From an uncultured Lentisphaerota bacterium (lineage in GTDB: Bacteria > Verrucomicrobiota > Kiritimatiellia > CAIQIC01): a stretch of 60,752 nucleotides of DNA. The translations under genes were made by a program, and so were the position numbers. A model generated the notes under the pieces. The model made no database searches, was not told where the DNA came from, and saw only the letters and a list, made by a program, of their open reading frames with translations. The stretch is taken from positions 1 to 60,752 of the forward strand of contig CAISWQ010000093.1 in assembly GCA_903889245.1 (NCBI GenBank). Direction: 5' to 3'. This document shows positions 1 through 8,800 of this stretch, piece by piece. The first letter of the stretch is position 1. Each line of letters begins with the position of its first letter.

Positions 1-23
1 CCTACAATTTTGAGCTCGTGTAG

Positions 24-71
24 GCCGGGTCTCCGACCCGGCGACCATCAACCATCCACCATCAGCCATCC
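24..71. repeat. Hairpin plus 7-bp tandem repeat downstream of the aas fusion gene
   Basis: Arms GCCGGGTC (24-31) and GACCCGGC (35-42) form a perfect 8-bp stem with a 3-base loop. Directly after it, 44-71 is four copies of a heptamer (ACCATCA, ACCATCC, ACCATCA, GCCATCC). The block lies just past the stop of the minus-strand gene ending at 96. There is no T-run, so it is not a classical terminator. Confidence 0.6.
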
Positions 72-95
72 TGCTGCCTGCATCCCGCATCACAT

Positions 96-3000
96 TCATG
101 GCGCGGCTTTCTGGGTGGCGGCGAGTTGTTTGAGCGCGCGCAGGTCGAGCTTGCCGGTGCCGAGCAACGGCAGCTTCTCGACGGCGACGAACTCGCCGGG
201 CTTCCACAAATTCGGCAGCGCGCTGGCGGCGAGCACGGCGCGGAGCTTCTCCACGCCGCCGGCTTCGGGCGTGTGGATCAGGACGAGTTTCTCGCCGCGC
301 TTTTCGTCGGGCGCGGCGGTGACGGCGATCACCTGCGTGGCCGCGCCGAGGCCGCGCTGCAAGTCCTCCTCGATCGCGCCGTGCGGCACCATCTCGCCGC
401 CGATCTTGCTGAAGCGCGACAGGCGGTCGGTGATGCTGACGAACCCTTCGTCATCAATCTTCGCGATGTCGCCAGTGCGATACCAGCCGTCGCGAATCAC
501 CTCGGCGGTGAGGTCGGGTTTGCCGAGGTAGCCGAGCATGACGTTCGGGCCCCTGACGAGCAGGAGGCCGGGCTGGCCGGCGGGGACCGGCGCGCCGGTG
601 TCGGGGTCCACGATGCGAATCGCGACGCCGGGCAACGGCAGGCCGACGCTGCTTTCCTTCCAGCCGGTCTGGAACACGCCGCCGGCCTCGACGTGCGGCA
701 CGGAGAGCGTGGCGACGGGCGCGAGCTCGGTCGCGCCGTAGCCTTCGAGCGGGCGGACGCCGAATTTTTCCTCGAACGCGGTCGCGAGGCGTGGATTGAG
801 TTTCTCGGCGCCGCAGACGATGAACTTGAGCGTGGCGAAGTCCTCCTTCGCCGCCTTGCGCAGATAGACCATCAGGAAGCCGGGCGTGGCGAAGAGCATC
901 GTCGAGCGGTTCTCGCGGGCAAGCTGCGCGATGACGCCGCCATCGAGCGGGTTCGGGTGATAGACCACCGAGAAGCCGCAGAGCAGCGGAAACCAGAGCG
1001 TGCCGGTGTAGCCGAGCGAGTGGAAGAAGGGCAGCGCGGCGCAGAGGTTATCGGACGGCGCGGAGGAGAAGACGGCGCGCAGGCTCTCGATGTTGGAGAG
1101 GATGTTGTGGTGGCTCAACATCACGCCCTTCGGCTCGCCGGTGCTGCCGGAGGAGAAGATGATCGTTGCAACGCGGTCGGCGTCGAAGCCGCCGGGGAAT
1201 GCGGCGAGCCAGCGGCGCGGCAGCAGGCGCGCCTTGAGCAGCGCGGTGATCTTCTCCGCCGCGCTCAAACCGCCGGTCAGGTCTTCCAGGCACACGACGC
1301 CCTCGGCCGGCAGCGGCAGGTTGGGGAATTTTTCCAGGAAGGCGTGCGCGGTGATGAGGTGCTTGAGGTCGCACTGCTTGATGGCGGAAGCAAACGCCTC
1401 GCGCGAGGCCGTGAAGTTCAGGTTGACCGAGGTCTTGCCGAGCAGCGTCACCGCGAGGTTGGCCAGCGCGCCGCCCGCGCTCGCGGGCAGCAGGATGCCG
1501 ATGCGGTCCTCGCCGGCGGTCAGTTGTCGCAGCTTCTTCGAGAGCGCGACGGCGGCGATCAGCGCCTTGCCGAACGTCAGCCGCTGGCCGCTGGAACTGT
1601 TGATCGCCAGCTCGCGCCAGTTGCGGCGCGCGGTGCGGATGAGCTCCGCGCCGAGCGAGCGGCGGCGCGCCTTGCGGTCGGCGAAGTAGTCGCACGAAAG
1701 CTCCAGCACCGCCGCGCGCACCGCCGGCGCCTCGGCCGTGCTCGGCAGATGGTCGCCGAACTGGATGGTGACGGGATAGCGGCCGAGCATCCCCCAGCGG
1801 CGGACGAGCTGGCCGTGGTAGAAGGAGAAGAGCGAGCCCCACGCGCCGCCGATGTGCACCGGGACGATCGGGTAGTGCGAGCCTTTCAGGATATGCTCGA
1901 AGCCGCGGCGGAACGCGCGCAGGTTGCCGGTGCGCGTCAGGCCGCCCTCGGCGAAGATGACGACCATGTAGCCCTCGTCGAGCGCGGCGCGGGCGTCGCG
2001 GAGCGAGCGGACCAGCTCGCGTGGCGAGTCGTTCATCGAGATCGGGATGACGCCGCCAACCTTGAAGATCGGGCGCAGCCAGCGCAGCTTCGCGAACATA
2101 TCGCGCGCCATGATGAAGCGCAGGCGGCGCTGCTGCGTGGCAACGAGCAGGACGGCGTCCATGTAGGAGACGTGGTTGCAGACGAGCAGCGCGGGGCCAT
2201 CGAGCGGGACCTTCTCGGCGCCGAGCACGCGGATGCGGTAGAGCGTCCGGGTCAGCACGAGCACCACGAAGCGCACCAGGAAATCCGGCAAAGCGATGAA
2301 GGCCCAGATGGTCAGCGCCAGCGTCAGCGCGCCCAGCACGATCAGCATCATGCCCGCATCGAGCTGGAGGACGTTGCACAGCAGCACGAGCAGCGAGGCG
2401 CCGATGACGCCGAGCCAGCCGAGGAAGCCGGAGGCCGCGAGCACCGAGCCGCGCTGTTGCGGCGGCGCGGCGAACTGGACAAACGAATCAATCGGGACGA
2501 TGAACATACCCGCGCCCACGCCGGTGCCGAAGACCAGCGTATAGGTCCCGGTCAACGTCGGGTGCAGCAGGCCGAGCAGCCCGACCGTCACGGTCAGCAG
2601 CGTCGCGCCGATGGGTACGATGCCGAACTCGATGTTGCGGCCGGAGAGCCGGCCGGAGAAAAAGGCGCCAACGGCAATGCCGAGCGCGGCGACGAAGAAC
2701 AGGTAGCCCGCGCGCTCCTCGGTCAGGCCGAGCCGCTGCATACCGTAGGGAATCAGGTCGGCGAAGAGGAACGCGCCGAGCAACATGAAGTAGGCCGAGG
2801 CATAGATGGCGAGCGTGAGTTCCTTCTGCCCGCGCAGGCTGCGCATGGTCTTGATGATGTCGCCGATGAAGAAGACCGACGCGGTGCGCTGCGAGCCGGC
2901 GGGCGGCGTGCGGCGGATCAAGAAACCGGAGAGCAGCCCGCCCACCGCGATGGCCACGCAAAGCCACTGCGCCGCCGCGTAGTGGCCGCCGAAGCGCTCG

Positions 3001-3494
3001 CCCAGCCACGGCGCGGCGGCGGAGCCGAGGATGATCGCCAGGTAGGTCAGCATCACCAACAGGCCGTTCGCTTGCGAGATGCGGTCGGCGCTGACGAGTT
3101 CGGGGATGATGCCGTACTTCGCCGGCGCAAAGATGGCGCTGTGGATGCCGACCAGGAACAGAATCGCGTAGAGCGCCTCCGGGCTGCCGCGGGCGAAGGC
3201 CGGCACCGCCAGGATCATGGCGGAGACTTCGAGCGCCTTGCAGAAGAGCACGATGTTGCGCTTGCTGACGCGGTCGGCCAGCGTGCCGGCGGCGGCGGAG
3301 AACAGGATGAACGGCACGGCGAACAGCCCGCCGGCGATGGCGAGGACCTTGGAGGAGTCGGCCGCCGCGCCCAGCTTGATGAGCGCGAAGACCACGAAGA
3401 GCTTGAAGATGTTGTCGTTCATCGCGCCCAGGACCTGGGCGATGTTCAGGCCGACGAAGGAGCGGTTGAGCAGGTTGTTGGCTGGGGAGGCCAT
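96..3494 (-). CDS. aas: LplT-PlsC-Aas fusion: MFS lysophospholipid transporter / acyltransferase / acyl-ACP synthetase
   Basis: This 1132-residue protein joins three activities. Residues 1-410 are an MFS transporter of the LplT type with about 12 hydrophobic segments. Residues 415-610 are a PlsC-type acyltransferase with the HX4D motif in NHVSYMD (His441, Asp446) and the EGG-containing segment FAEGGLTRTG. Residues 625-1132 are an AMP-binding acyl-CoA/acyl-ACP synthetase with the P-loop FSSGSTGEPKG near 780-790. In Escherichia coli, LplT and the two-domain Aas are separate proteins that flip lysophospholipid inward and re-acylate it. The fusion should do both at the inner membrane. The ATG at 3494 has a good Shine-Dalgarno (AGGAAACG) just upstream. 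The assignment to phospholipid repair rather than general fatty-acid activation is by family. Confidence 0.93.
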   Translation of the reverse strand: MASPANNLLNRSFVGLNIAQVLGAMNDNIFKLFVVFALIKLGAAADSSKVLAIAGGLFAVPFILFSAAAGTLADRVSKRNIVLFCKALEVSAMILAVPAFARGSPEALYAILFLVGIHSAIFAPAKYGIIPELVSADRISQANGLLVMLTYLAIILGSAAAPWLGERFGGHYAAAQWLCVAIAVGGLLSGFLIRRTPPAGSQRTASVFFIGDIIKTMRSLRGQKELTLAIYASAYFMLLGAFLFADLIPYGMQRLGLTEERAGYLFFVAALGIAVGAFFSGRLSGRNIEFGIVPIGATLLTVTVGLLGLLHPTLTGTYTLVFGTGVGAGMFIVPIDSFVQFAAPPQQRGSVLAASGFLGWLGVIGASLLVLLCNVLQLDAGMMLIVLGALTLALTIWAFIALPDFLVRFVVLVLTRTLYRIRVLGAEKVPLDGPALLVCNHVSYMDAVLLVATQQRRLRFIMARDMFAKLRWLRPIFKVGGVIPISMNDSPRELVRSLRDARAALDEGYMVVIFAEGGLTRTGNLRAFRRGFEHILKGSHYPIVPVHIGGAWGSLFSFYHGQLVRRWGMLGRYPVTIQFGDHLPSTAEAPAVRAAVLELSCDYFADRKARRRSLGAELIRTARRNWRELAINSSSGQRLTFGKALIAAVALSKKLRQLTAGEDRIGILLPASAGGALANLAVTLLGKTSVNLNFTASREAFASAIKQCDLKHLITAHAFLEKFPNLPLPAEGVVCLEDLTGGLSAAEKITALLKARLLPRRWLAAFPGGFDADRVATIIFSSGSTGEPKGVMLSHHNILSNIESLRAVFSSAPSDNLCAALPFFHSLGYTGTLWFPLLCGFSVVYHPNPLDGGVIAQLARENRSTMLFATPGFLMVYLRKAAKEDFATLKFIVCGAEKLNPRLATAFEEKFGVRPLEGYGATELAPVATLSVPHVEAGGVFQTGWKESSVGLPLPGVAIRIVDPDTGAPVPAGQPGLLLVRGPNVMLGYLGKPDLTAEVIRDGWYRTGDIAKIDDEGFVSITDRLSRFSKIGGEMVPHGAIEEDLQRGLGAATQVIAVTAAPDEKRGEKLVLIHTPEAGGVEKLRAVLAASALPNLWKPGEFVAVEKLPLLGTGKLDLRALKQLAATQKAAP

Positions 3495-3510
3495 GACGTT
3501 TCCTTTTTAT

Positions 3511-3732
3511 TCATCGTAACGCAGGCAGCGCCTCCGGCGCAATCTTCGGCACGAGGCGCGTCCCTGTACGCCGCCAAAAGATGTGCCATGGTGGCAGCGT
3601 CGCCGCGCGATCCGCCGGCAGCGCGTGACGGCGCCGAGGCCGTAGCCTCCCCAGGGCGGCCTCGGCCGCCACCTGCCACCAGCGCCCGGCGGGTTCGCCC
3701 ACCACCACGGCACCGAAAATAAATCCGTTCAT
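3511..3732 (-). CDS. Small hypothetical protein, 73 residues
   Basis: I do not recognise this protein. An ATG at 3732 follows the Shine-Dalgarno-like GAGGAGTGAT, and a GTG at 3747 would overlap the stop of the preceding gene as GTGA. The stop lies 16 bases before the start of the aas fusion, so the order 3744-4055, this gene, aas looks like one minus-strand operon. The product is Arg-, Pro- and Trp-rich with a hydrophobic N-terminus (MNGFIFGAVVVG). The high GC content makes spurious open frames common here, so the main support is the spacing and ribosome-binding site. Confidence 0.35.
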   Translation of the reverse strand: MNGFIFGAVVVGEPAGRWWQVAAEAALGRLRPRRRHALPADRAATLPPWHIFWRRTGTRLVPKIAPEALPALR

Positions 3733-3743
3733 AGCATCACTCC

Positions 3744-4055
3744 TCACCAGATACTGGTGACCACCACATGCCTGGCCACGAGGGCGTTACCGCAGCCCTT
3801 GGCCTGCGCCTGCATCTCGGCCACGGCGGCGCGCGTCAGTTCCGCGTAGTGGCGCTCGCTCGTCCGCGTCTGCCACAGTTGATAGGCCAGCACCGCCGCC
3901 CCAACCAGCAGTCCCGCCGCCGCCAGTTTCCAAAACCGTTCGCGCGACTGACCGGCCACGACGGAGCGTGGCCCTCCACCTTGAGGATCAAGCCTGGTGG
4001 TGGAGGGACGCGTTTCGTCGCGTCCGTGGCTGCGCTCATGCCGGGTCGTTTTCAT
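3744..4055 (-). CDS. Small single-pass membrane protein, hypothetical (103 residues)
   Basis: The start ATG at 4055 is preceded by AGGAG at good spacing, which favours it over upstream starts. Residues 1-40 are polar and basic, residues 41-61 form one membrane helix (FWKLAAAGLLVGAAVLAYQLW region), and the C-terminus is soluble. Residues 12-33 are encoded by a dispersed inverted repeat (3959-4020) that also occurs between genes elsewhere in the window, so the N-terminal tail contains repeat-derived sequence. Function is unknown. The gene probably leads the operon that ends with the aas fusion. Confidence 0.55.
   Translation of the reverse strand: MKTTRHERSHGRDETRPSTTRLDPQGGGPRSVVAGQSRERFWKLAAAGLLVGAAVLAYQLWQTRTSERHYAELTRAAVAEMQAQAKGCGNALVARHVVVTSIW
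3959..4020. repeat. Dispersed GTGGCCCTCCACC / GGTGGAGGGACGCG inverted repeat, inside a coding region
   Basis: The left arm at 3959-3980 (ending GTGGCCCTCCACC) and the right arm at 3999-4020 (GGTGGAGGGACGCG...) are complementary at 18 of 22 positions. Related copies lie at 12222-12279, 59089-59166 and, as a half copy, at 60364-60383, all between genes. Here the repeat sits in frame in the 103-residue membrane protein gene. Confidence 0.75.
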
Positions 4056-4129
4056 ATTGGCTCCTGTCGTCATCGGCTTTCCCTTAACACGCGCCATGCC
4101 AAGTGCAGGGCGTCCGATGCTGCTGATTG

Positions 4130-4190
4130 ATTTTCCAAGGGTTGGACAAGGAGTCCTATCTAATTTCCGATATTTGGAAAACAGTCCTAT
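4130..4190. repeat. Degenerate TTTTCCAAGG palindrome and TTTCCGATATTTGGAAA palindrome flanked by AGTCCTAT direct repeats
   Basis: Positions 4130-4147 resemble the window-wide TTTTCCAAGGCTTGGAAAA element but with a decayed right arm. Positions 4164-4180 form a 17-bp quasi-palindrome, TTTCCGATATTTGGAAA, bracketed by AGTCCTAT at 4152-4159 and 4183-4190. The block lies upstream of the minus-strand gene starting at 4055 and downstream of the one ending at 4219, so it could hold promoter or operator elements. That role is an inference. Confidence 0.45.
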
Positions 4191-4218
4191 GGCAAATATT
4201 GTCTTTTGGTTACACATT

Positions 4219-4860
4219 TTATGCCTGGTCCTTGTGACTCTGTTGCAGGGGAGGGGTGGTTGGATTCGGTTGGATTGGGTCGGATTGAGTGCGATGGAAA
4301 GCTGTGGCCAAAGGCGCGCCGGTTTTGATGCCGGCGGCCTGCAACGCCACGGCCAACACTTCCAGGGCGGTGCCGACGTTGGCATCTTTTCTGGCCCCGG
4401 CAAAGAGCGCTTCCATGAGCGTGTTGAGGGAACGGCGACCTTTGGCGTCTTCCGCTTGTTCGTTCAATCTGATCTGCCGCTCGATCAACTGGAGCCGCTC
4501 GGCCTCCTGCGCGCCCCGCCACAATTTGACCACATCCTCGCAGAGTTCGCGCAGCCGCTGCCATTGACGTGGCCGGCTCATCTTGGTGGCAGGCAACGTC
4601 TGCGAAGCCGCGGCATATTGCGCCGTAAGCCATAGCGCAAGCTGGCCCGTGAGGTCACCCGGCACGGCCTCGCGGATGGCGGCGGCTTCGCCCGCCACCT
4701 GCCGGATATGTTCCAAGGCCTCCGCTCCCCGCAGCCAGTCACGGAAGCCGCCTTGTTTCCATTCCGAAAGATTTTGGGCGGTGATCGGCCGGTTGTTGAA
4801 CTCGGCGCGCACTACCGCCTGAACCTCCGCCTGTGCGTGGTGGCGTCCGTTGGCCCAGCG
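4219..4860 (-). CDS. Small helical protein with a helix-turn-helix-like N-terminus, probably N-terminally truncated
   Basis: The open frame runs from a TGA at 4861-4863 to the stop at 4219. A GTG at 4812 is the first usable conventional start, but the codons upstream of it already read like the protein (WANGRHHAQAEVQAVV joins directly to RAEFNNRPITAQNLSEWKQGG). A frameshift, deletion or non-canonical start has therefore probably removed the true N-terminus. The NLSEWKQGG segment resembles a DNA-binding helix as in Mu gp27-like (DUF3486-like) proteins; this is my inference. The C-terminal part is helical. The last residues (TQSDPIQPNPTTP) are encoded by a 10-bp tandem repeat at 4258-4287. A 17-bp quasi-palindrome lies upstream at 4917-4933. 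The function is unknown and the gene may be a pseudogene. Confidence 0.5.
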   Translation of the reverse strand, partial: RWANGRHHAQAEVQAVVRAEFNNRPITAQNLSEWKQGGFRDWLRGAEALEHIRQVAGEAAAIREAVPGDLTGQLALWLTAQYAAASQTLPATKMSRPRQWQRLRELCEDVVKLWRGAQEAERLQLIERQIRLNEQAEDAKGRRSLNTLMEALFAGARKDANVGTALEVLAVALQAAGIKTGAPLATAFHRTQSDPIQPNPTTPPLQQSHKDQA

Positions 4861-4916
4861 TCAGGCCGAGAAAAACAACAAATTATCCTTGTCACTCGCA
4901 TGGACGGGGAGCTAAA

Positions 4917-4933
4917 TACCCACATTGTGAGTA
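4917..4933. promoter_or_regulatory. Quasi-palindrome TACCCACATTGTGAGTA, candidate operator
   Basis: Eight arm positions surround a central T with a single mismatch. It lies about 60 bp upstream of the minus-strand small gene (open from 4860) and about 150 bp upstream of the PEP-CTERM gene at 5085. It could control either, and autoregulation by the neighbouring HTH-like protein is plausible. No experimental or database support is available here. Confidence 0.4.
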
Positions 4934-5084
4934 GCGTATCAAAGGGGAAGAGGTTATGCGCGAGGCGGAGGGCAGCACACGAATGGGGCGGCTAGCTGGG
5001 CACGTTATTTTATGAACCACCCTGTGTCGTGGGCCTTGTTGGCATGGTGCCGGTGTCCCATCCATAAGGAAAAAAAGAGTTATT

Positions 5085-5804
5085 ATGAAGAGGGTAAAGT
5101 CGGTCGTTTGTGTTTTTGTGGCGAGCCTGGCCTGGATCGCCGGCCCCAGGGCTACCGCGGACGTCATTCAGATCGAAACCACCACCGGCCTGCTCCCCAG
5201 CTTAGCGGGGACAGACCTCGTCTGCTCCAATTTTGGAGACGCCCGGACAATCGATCTCTCTTCGATCCCTGGCTTTGCCGGCTGTTCCTTCACCTTGGCC
5301 GTGGCGGGCTTCTCCAACGATGCGGACGAGCTCTGGAACGGCGATCAGGGCTTCGGGATGCGGGAGACCCCCTCCTCCAACTATGGGCCGGGTATCGACG
5401 GCAACCGGGTGGGCTGCACCAACACGTACTGGGAGTCCGTCCGGCTCACCATCACCGCTCCGGTGAATCTGACCAATGTACGTTGGAACTCCCTCCTCTT
5501 CGGCGACGGCAGTACCGGTGGGATCGAACTCTTCGATCTGGCCAACGGTGAACAGGTTTTGCTCTCCGGCGATGCGACGGGTACGATCACCGGCGATGGC
5601 AGCGCATTTTCCTTTGCCATCCCCGGCAGCCCGGCCCCCACGGCCGGCGGCCTGACGGCCCAGGCAATCAGTGCAGGCCAGGGCGGCTGGTACCTGCGCG
5701 GTTTCTCGATTGACGCCACCGCCGTACCCGAACCGGCGACTGCGACCCTGCTCGCGGTGGTGGGTGGCTTTGCGTGGTTGTTCCGGCGCAGGCGCAGCGC
5801 TTGA
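5085..5804 (+). CDS. PEP-CTERM sorting domain protein, 239 residues
   Basis: An N-terminal signal peptide (basic start then a hydrophobic stretch to about residue 26) marks it as exported. The C-terminus is a textbook PEP-CTERM signal: VPEPATA, a hydrophobic helix, then FRRRRSA. Proteins with this tail are anchored or processed by an exosortase, which is not in this window. The middle is Gly/Ser/Thr-rich with no enzyme motif I recognise, so it is a surface or matrix protein. A purine-rich ribosome-binding site (AAGGAAAAAAAG) precedes the ATG. The next gene, a giant PEP-CTERM protein, starts 31 bp after the stop, so the two form an operon. Confidence 0.88.
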   Translation: MKRVKSVVCVFVASLAWIAGPRATADVIQIETTTGLLPSLAGTDLVCSNFGDARTIDLSSIPGFAGCSFTLAVAGFSNDADELWNGDQGFGMRETPSSNYGPGIDGNRVGCTNTYWESVRLTITAPVNLTNVRWNSLLFGDGSTGGIELFDLANGEQVLLSGDATGTITGDGSAFSFAIPGSPAPTAGGLTAQAISAGQGGWYLRGFSIDATAVPEPATATLLAVVGGFAWLFRRRRSA

Positions 5805-5835
5805 TTTTTTGCGAGGTATGATCAGGAGAGGAAAA

Positions 5836-8800
5836 ATGAAACGAAAGCTATTGCGAAGTGCGGCGCTCGTATTCAGTCTGGCTGCGGCGCAGGCCGAAAC
5901 CGCCACCAACATCGTGAACGGCGTGACCTCCAACCATTCGGGCCTTTTCTATGTCGGTCAATCGGGGCCGGACAATGTGCTCATCGTTACCAACGGGGGC
6001 AGACTCTACGTCTCCCCGGGTCTGGTCTCCCATATCGGCCAAGGGGATGCGGCCGACCGCAATTCGGCGACCGTCACCGGCTCCGGCTCCCTCTGGCAGA
6101 CGGGCTACCTCAATCTCGGCTACGAGGGTGCCAGCAACACCTTGGCCGTCACCAATGGCGGCGCGATCAACGCCACGGCCGCGTACGTCGGCTCTGAGAC
6201 CAACGCGCATTACAACGTCATCACCGTCGTCGGCGCCGGCTCCGTCCTGAATAGCGAGGCCGAACTCGTGCTGGGCGACAGGGGGCTCCACAACCGGATG
6301 ACGATCTCGCAGGGCGGAAGGGTCAGCGTGGGCGAGGACGCTTTCGTGGGCAAGTCGTTGGTGATGACGGACGCCGGCTGGGCCCTCGACGGCGACAACC
6401 GGGTGCTCGTCACTGGCAGCGGTTCCCTTTGGACGGTCGCCGATGAACTCTTCATCGGCCACAACAGCCTCGGCAACGAGTTGACCATTGCCGACGGCGG
6501 CGAGGTCCGGGATCATCGGGGCGTGATCGGGAATAGCACCGACTCCGAGCGGCAGGACAACCGGGCCATCGTCACCGGCCCCAACTCGCTCTGGATAAAT
6601 ACGGGCCCGCTCGTGGTGGGCTCGCACACCAGTCGGAATAGCCTGACGGTCACGAATGGGGGCCGCGTCGTCAGCGCCGACGGCATCTTGGGCGAGTACG
6701 CGCCGGACGCCGACGACAGCGCGAACGGCAATACGGCGCTGGTGACCGGCAGCGGCTCGGTCTGGAGCAACAGCGCTTCGCTTTACGTCGGCCGCGCGGG
6801 CGACAGCAACAGCGTGGCCATCCGCAGCGGCGGCGCCGTGTCCGCGGGGGGCGATGTGTACATCGGCTACGAGGCCACGGCCGCCGAAAACCGGATCGAG
6901 CTCGGCGGGGGCAGCCTCACGCTGACCAATTCCGGCGCGGGCGCGCTCGATGTGCGCGGGGGTACGCTCGTATTCGACGGCGGTGACGTGACCGCCAACC
7001 GGCTCGTGATGACGAACAACACCGCCGGCGGAAACCAGTCCCTCTTCGACTTCCACCACGGCACGCTGAACACCCTGGACGGCTCGCAGATCGTCGCGCC
7101 CGCCGGCAGCGATTTCGTCGTCGGCAACACCGCGGGCCAGACCGCCGCGTGGAACCTGAAGGGCGGCACCAACGGTGTCCAGCCCGTCGCCGGAAACGCG
7201 GCCCGCGTCGTATTGGGCGGCGCGGCGGGCGCGACCGGCGTCGTGACCGTGACCGGCGCCGCCACCGTCTGGGACATTGACGGCACCCTGGAAGTGCGCC
7301 GCGGCACGCTCACCCTCGACGGCGGCACGGTCGAGGCGAATCTGTTGCTCGCCACCAACAATACTGCCGGCGTCACAAGTGCCGTGGTCCGCCTCCACTC
7401 CGGTACGCTGAACTCCCACGGCACGCTCATCGTCGTGCCTCCCGGTCAGAACTTGAACGTGGGCGATGTCGCAGGCCAGACGGTCACATGGAACATCCTG
7501 GACGGCACCAACGGCGTCTTTGCAGTGGCCGGCAGCAGCGCCGGCATCCAGCTCGGCAGCGTCGTCGGCGCTTCGGCCGGCGTCCTGGTGACCGGCAGCG
7601 GCACGGTCTGGTCCAACGGGGCCAACCTGGTGGTGGGTGATGCCGGCGCCGGCAGCCGTCTGACCGTCACCGACGGCGCCCGGGTCTTCAACAGCCTCGG
7701 GCTCGTGGGTAACCTGGGCACGGCCGGCAGCAACGCCGTTCTCGTCACCGGCGGCGACTCGGTTTGGAACAACAGCGGCGCCCTCGTGGTTGGGAACGGC
7801 GGCACCGGCAACGCCCTGACCGTTTCCAACGCCGGCCGGGTGGTCAGCAGCAGCGGGTACATCGGCGACGACACCAGCGCGAGCAACAACACGGTGCTCG
7901 TCACCGGCAGCGGCTCCGTCTGGACCAACACCTCCGATCTCACCCTCGCTACCGATGGCAGCGGCAACTCGTTGATCATCACCAATGGTGGCCGGGTGGG
8001 CGTCGCCGGCAACGACTATATCGGCTTCCACTACGTCGCGCATGACAACACCGCTACCATTACCGGCTCGGGCTCTGTCTGGAACACCACCGGCTATCTT
8101 GCGGTGGGCTATTCCGGTTTCGGAAACCAACTGACCATCGCCAACGGCGGCGAGGCCTTGGCGCGCGACGCCTACGTCGGCCTTAGCGCCAGCGCCAGCA
8201 ACAACGCCATCCTGGTCACCGACGCCGGTTCCCGCATGAACCTTGCGACCAACCTCCATATGGGCTACGGCAGCGCCGGCAACACGTTGACCGTCACCAA
8301 CGGCGGCGTCCTGTCGGTCGGCGGCAACGCCCATATCGGAACCGGCGCCGGCGCGCAGGGCAACACCGCCCTCGTCACGGGGAGCGGCTCGGTCTGGACC
8401 AACGCGGGAGAACTTCTGGTGGGCAGCAACGGCGTGGGCAACGCCCTGAACGTGGTCGACGGCGGTCACGTCGGGAACGAGGTTGGATATATCGGTTACG
8501 CCGCCGGCGCCCGCAGCAACAGCGTGCTTGTCTCCGGCAGCGGAGCCGTCTGGAGCAACAGCTTCGGCCTGAACATCGGTTATTCCGGCGCCGATAACGC
8601 GATGATCGTCAGCAATCAGGGCGCGGTCTATAGCGACCGTTCCTACATCGGCAGCAACGCCGGCGCGAGCAACAACGCCGTCCTCGTCGTCGGTGCGGGC
8701 AGCCGTTGGCAGGCGACCTCCGATGTGCGGGTGGGCTCGGCGGGCGCGGGCAACACGCTGACGATCACCAATGGAGGTGCGGTCTACAGCGCCAACGGAT

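Noticed and set aside
126-3722. 1198-residue plus-strand open frame opposite the aas fusion
   Set aside because: Mirror frame of a GC-rich gene; the product is rich in Arg, Glu, Asp and Gln with no domain, while the minus strand carries three intact enzyme domains.
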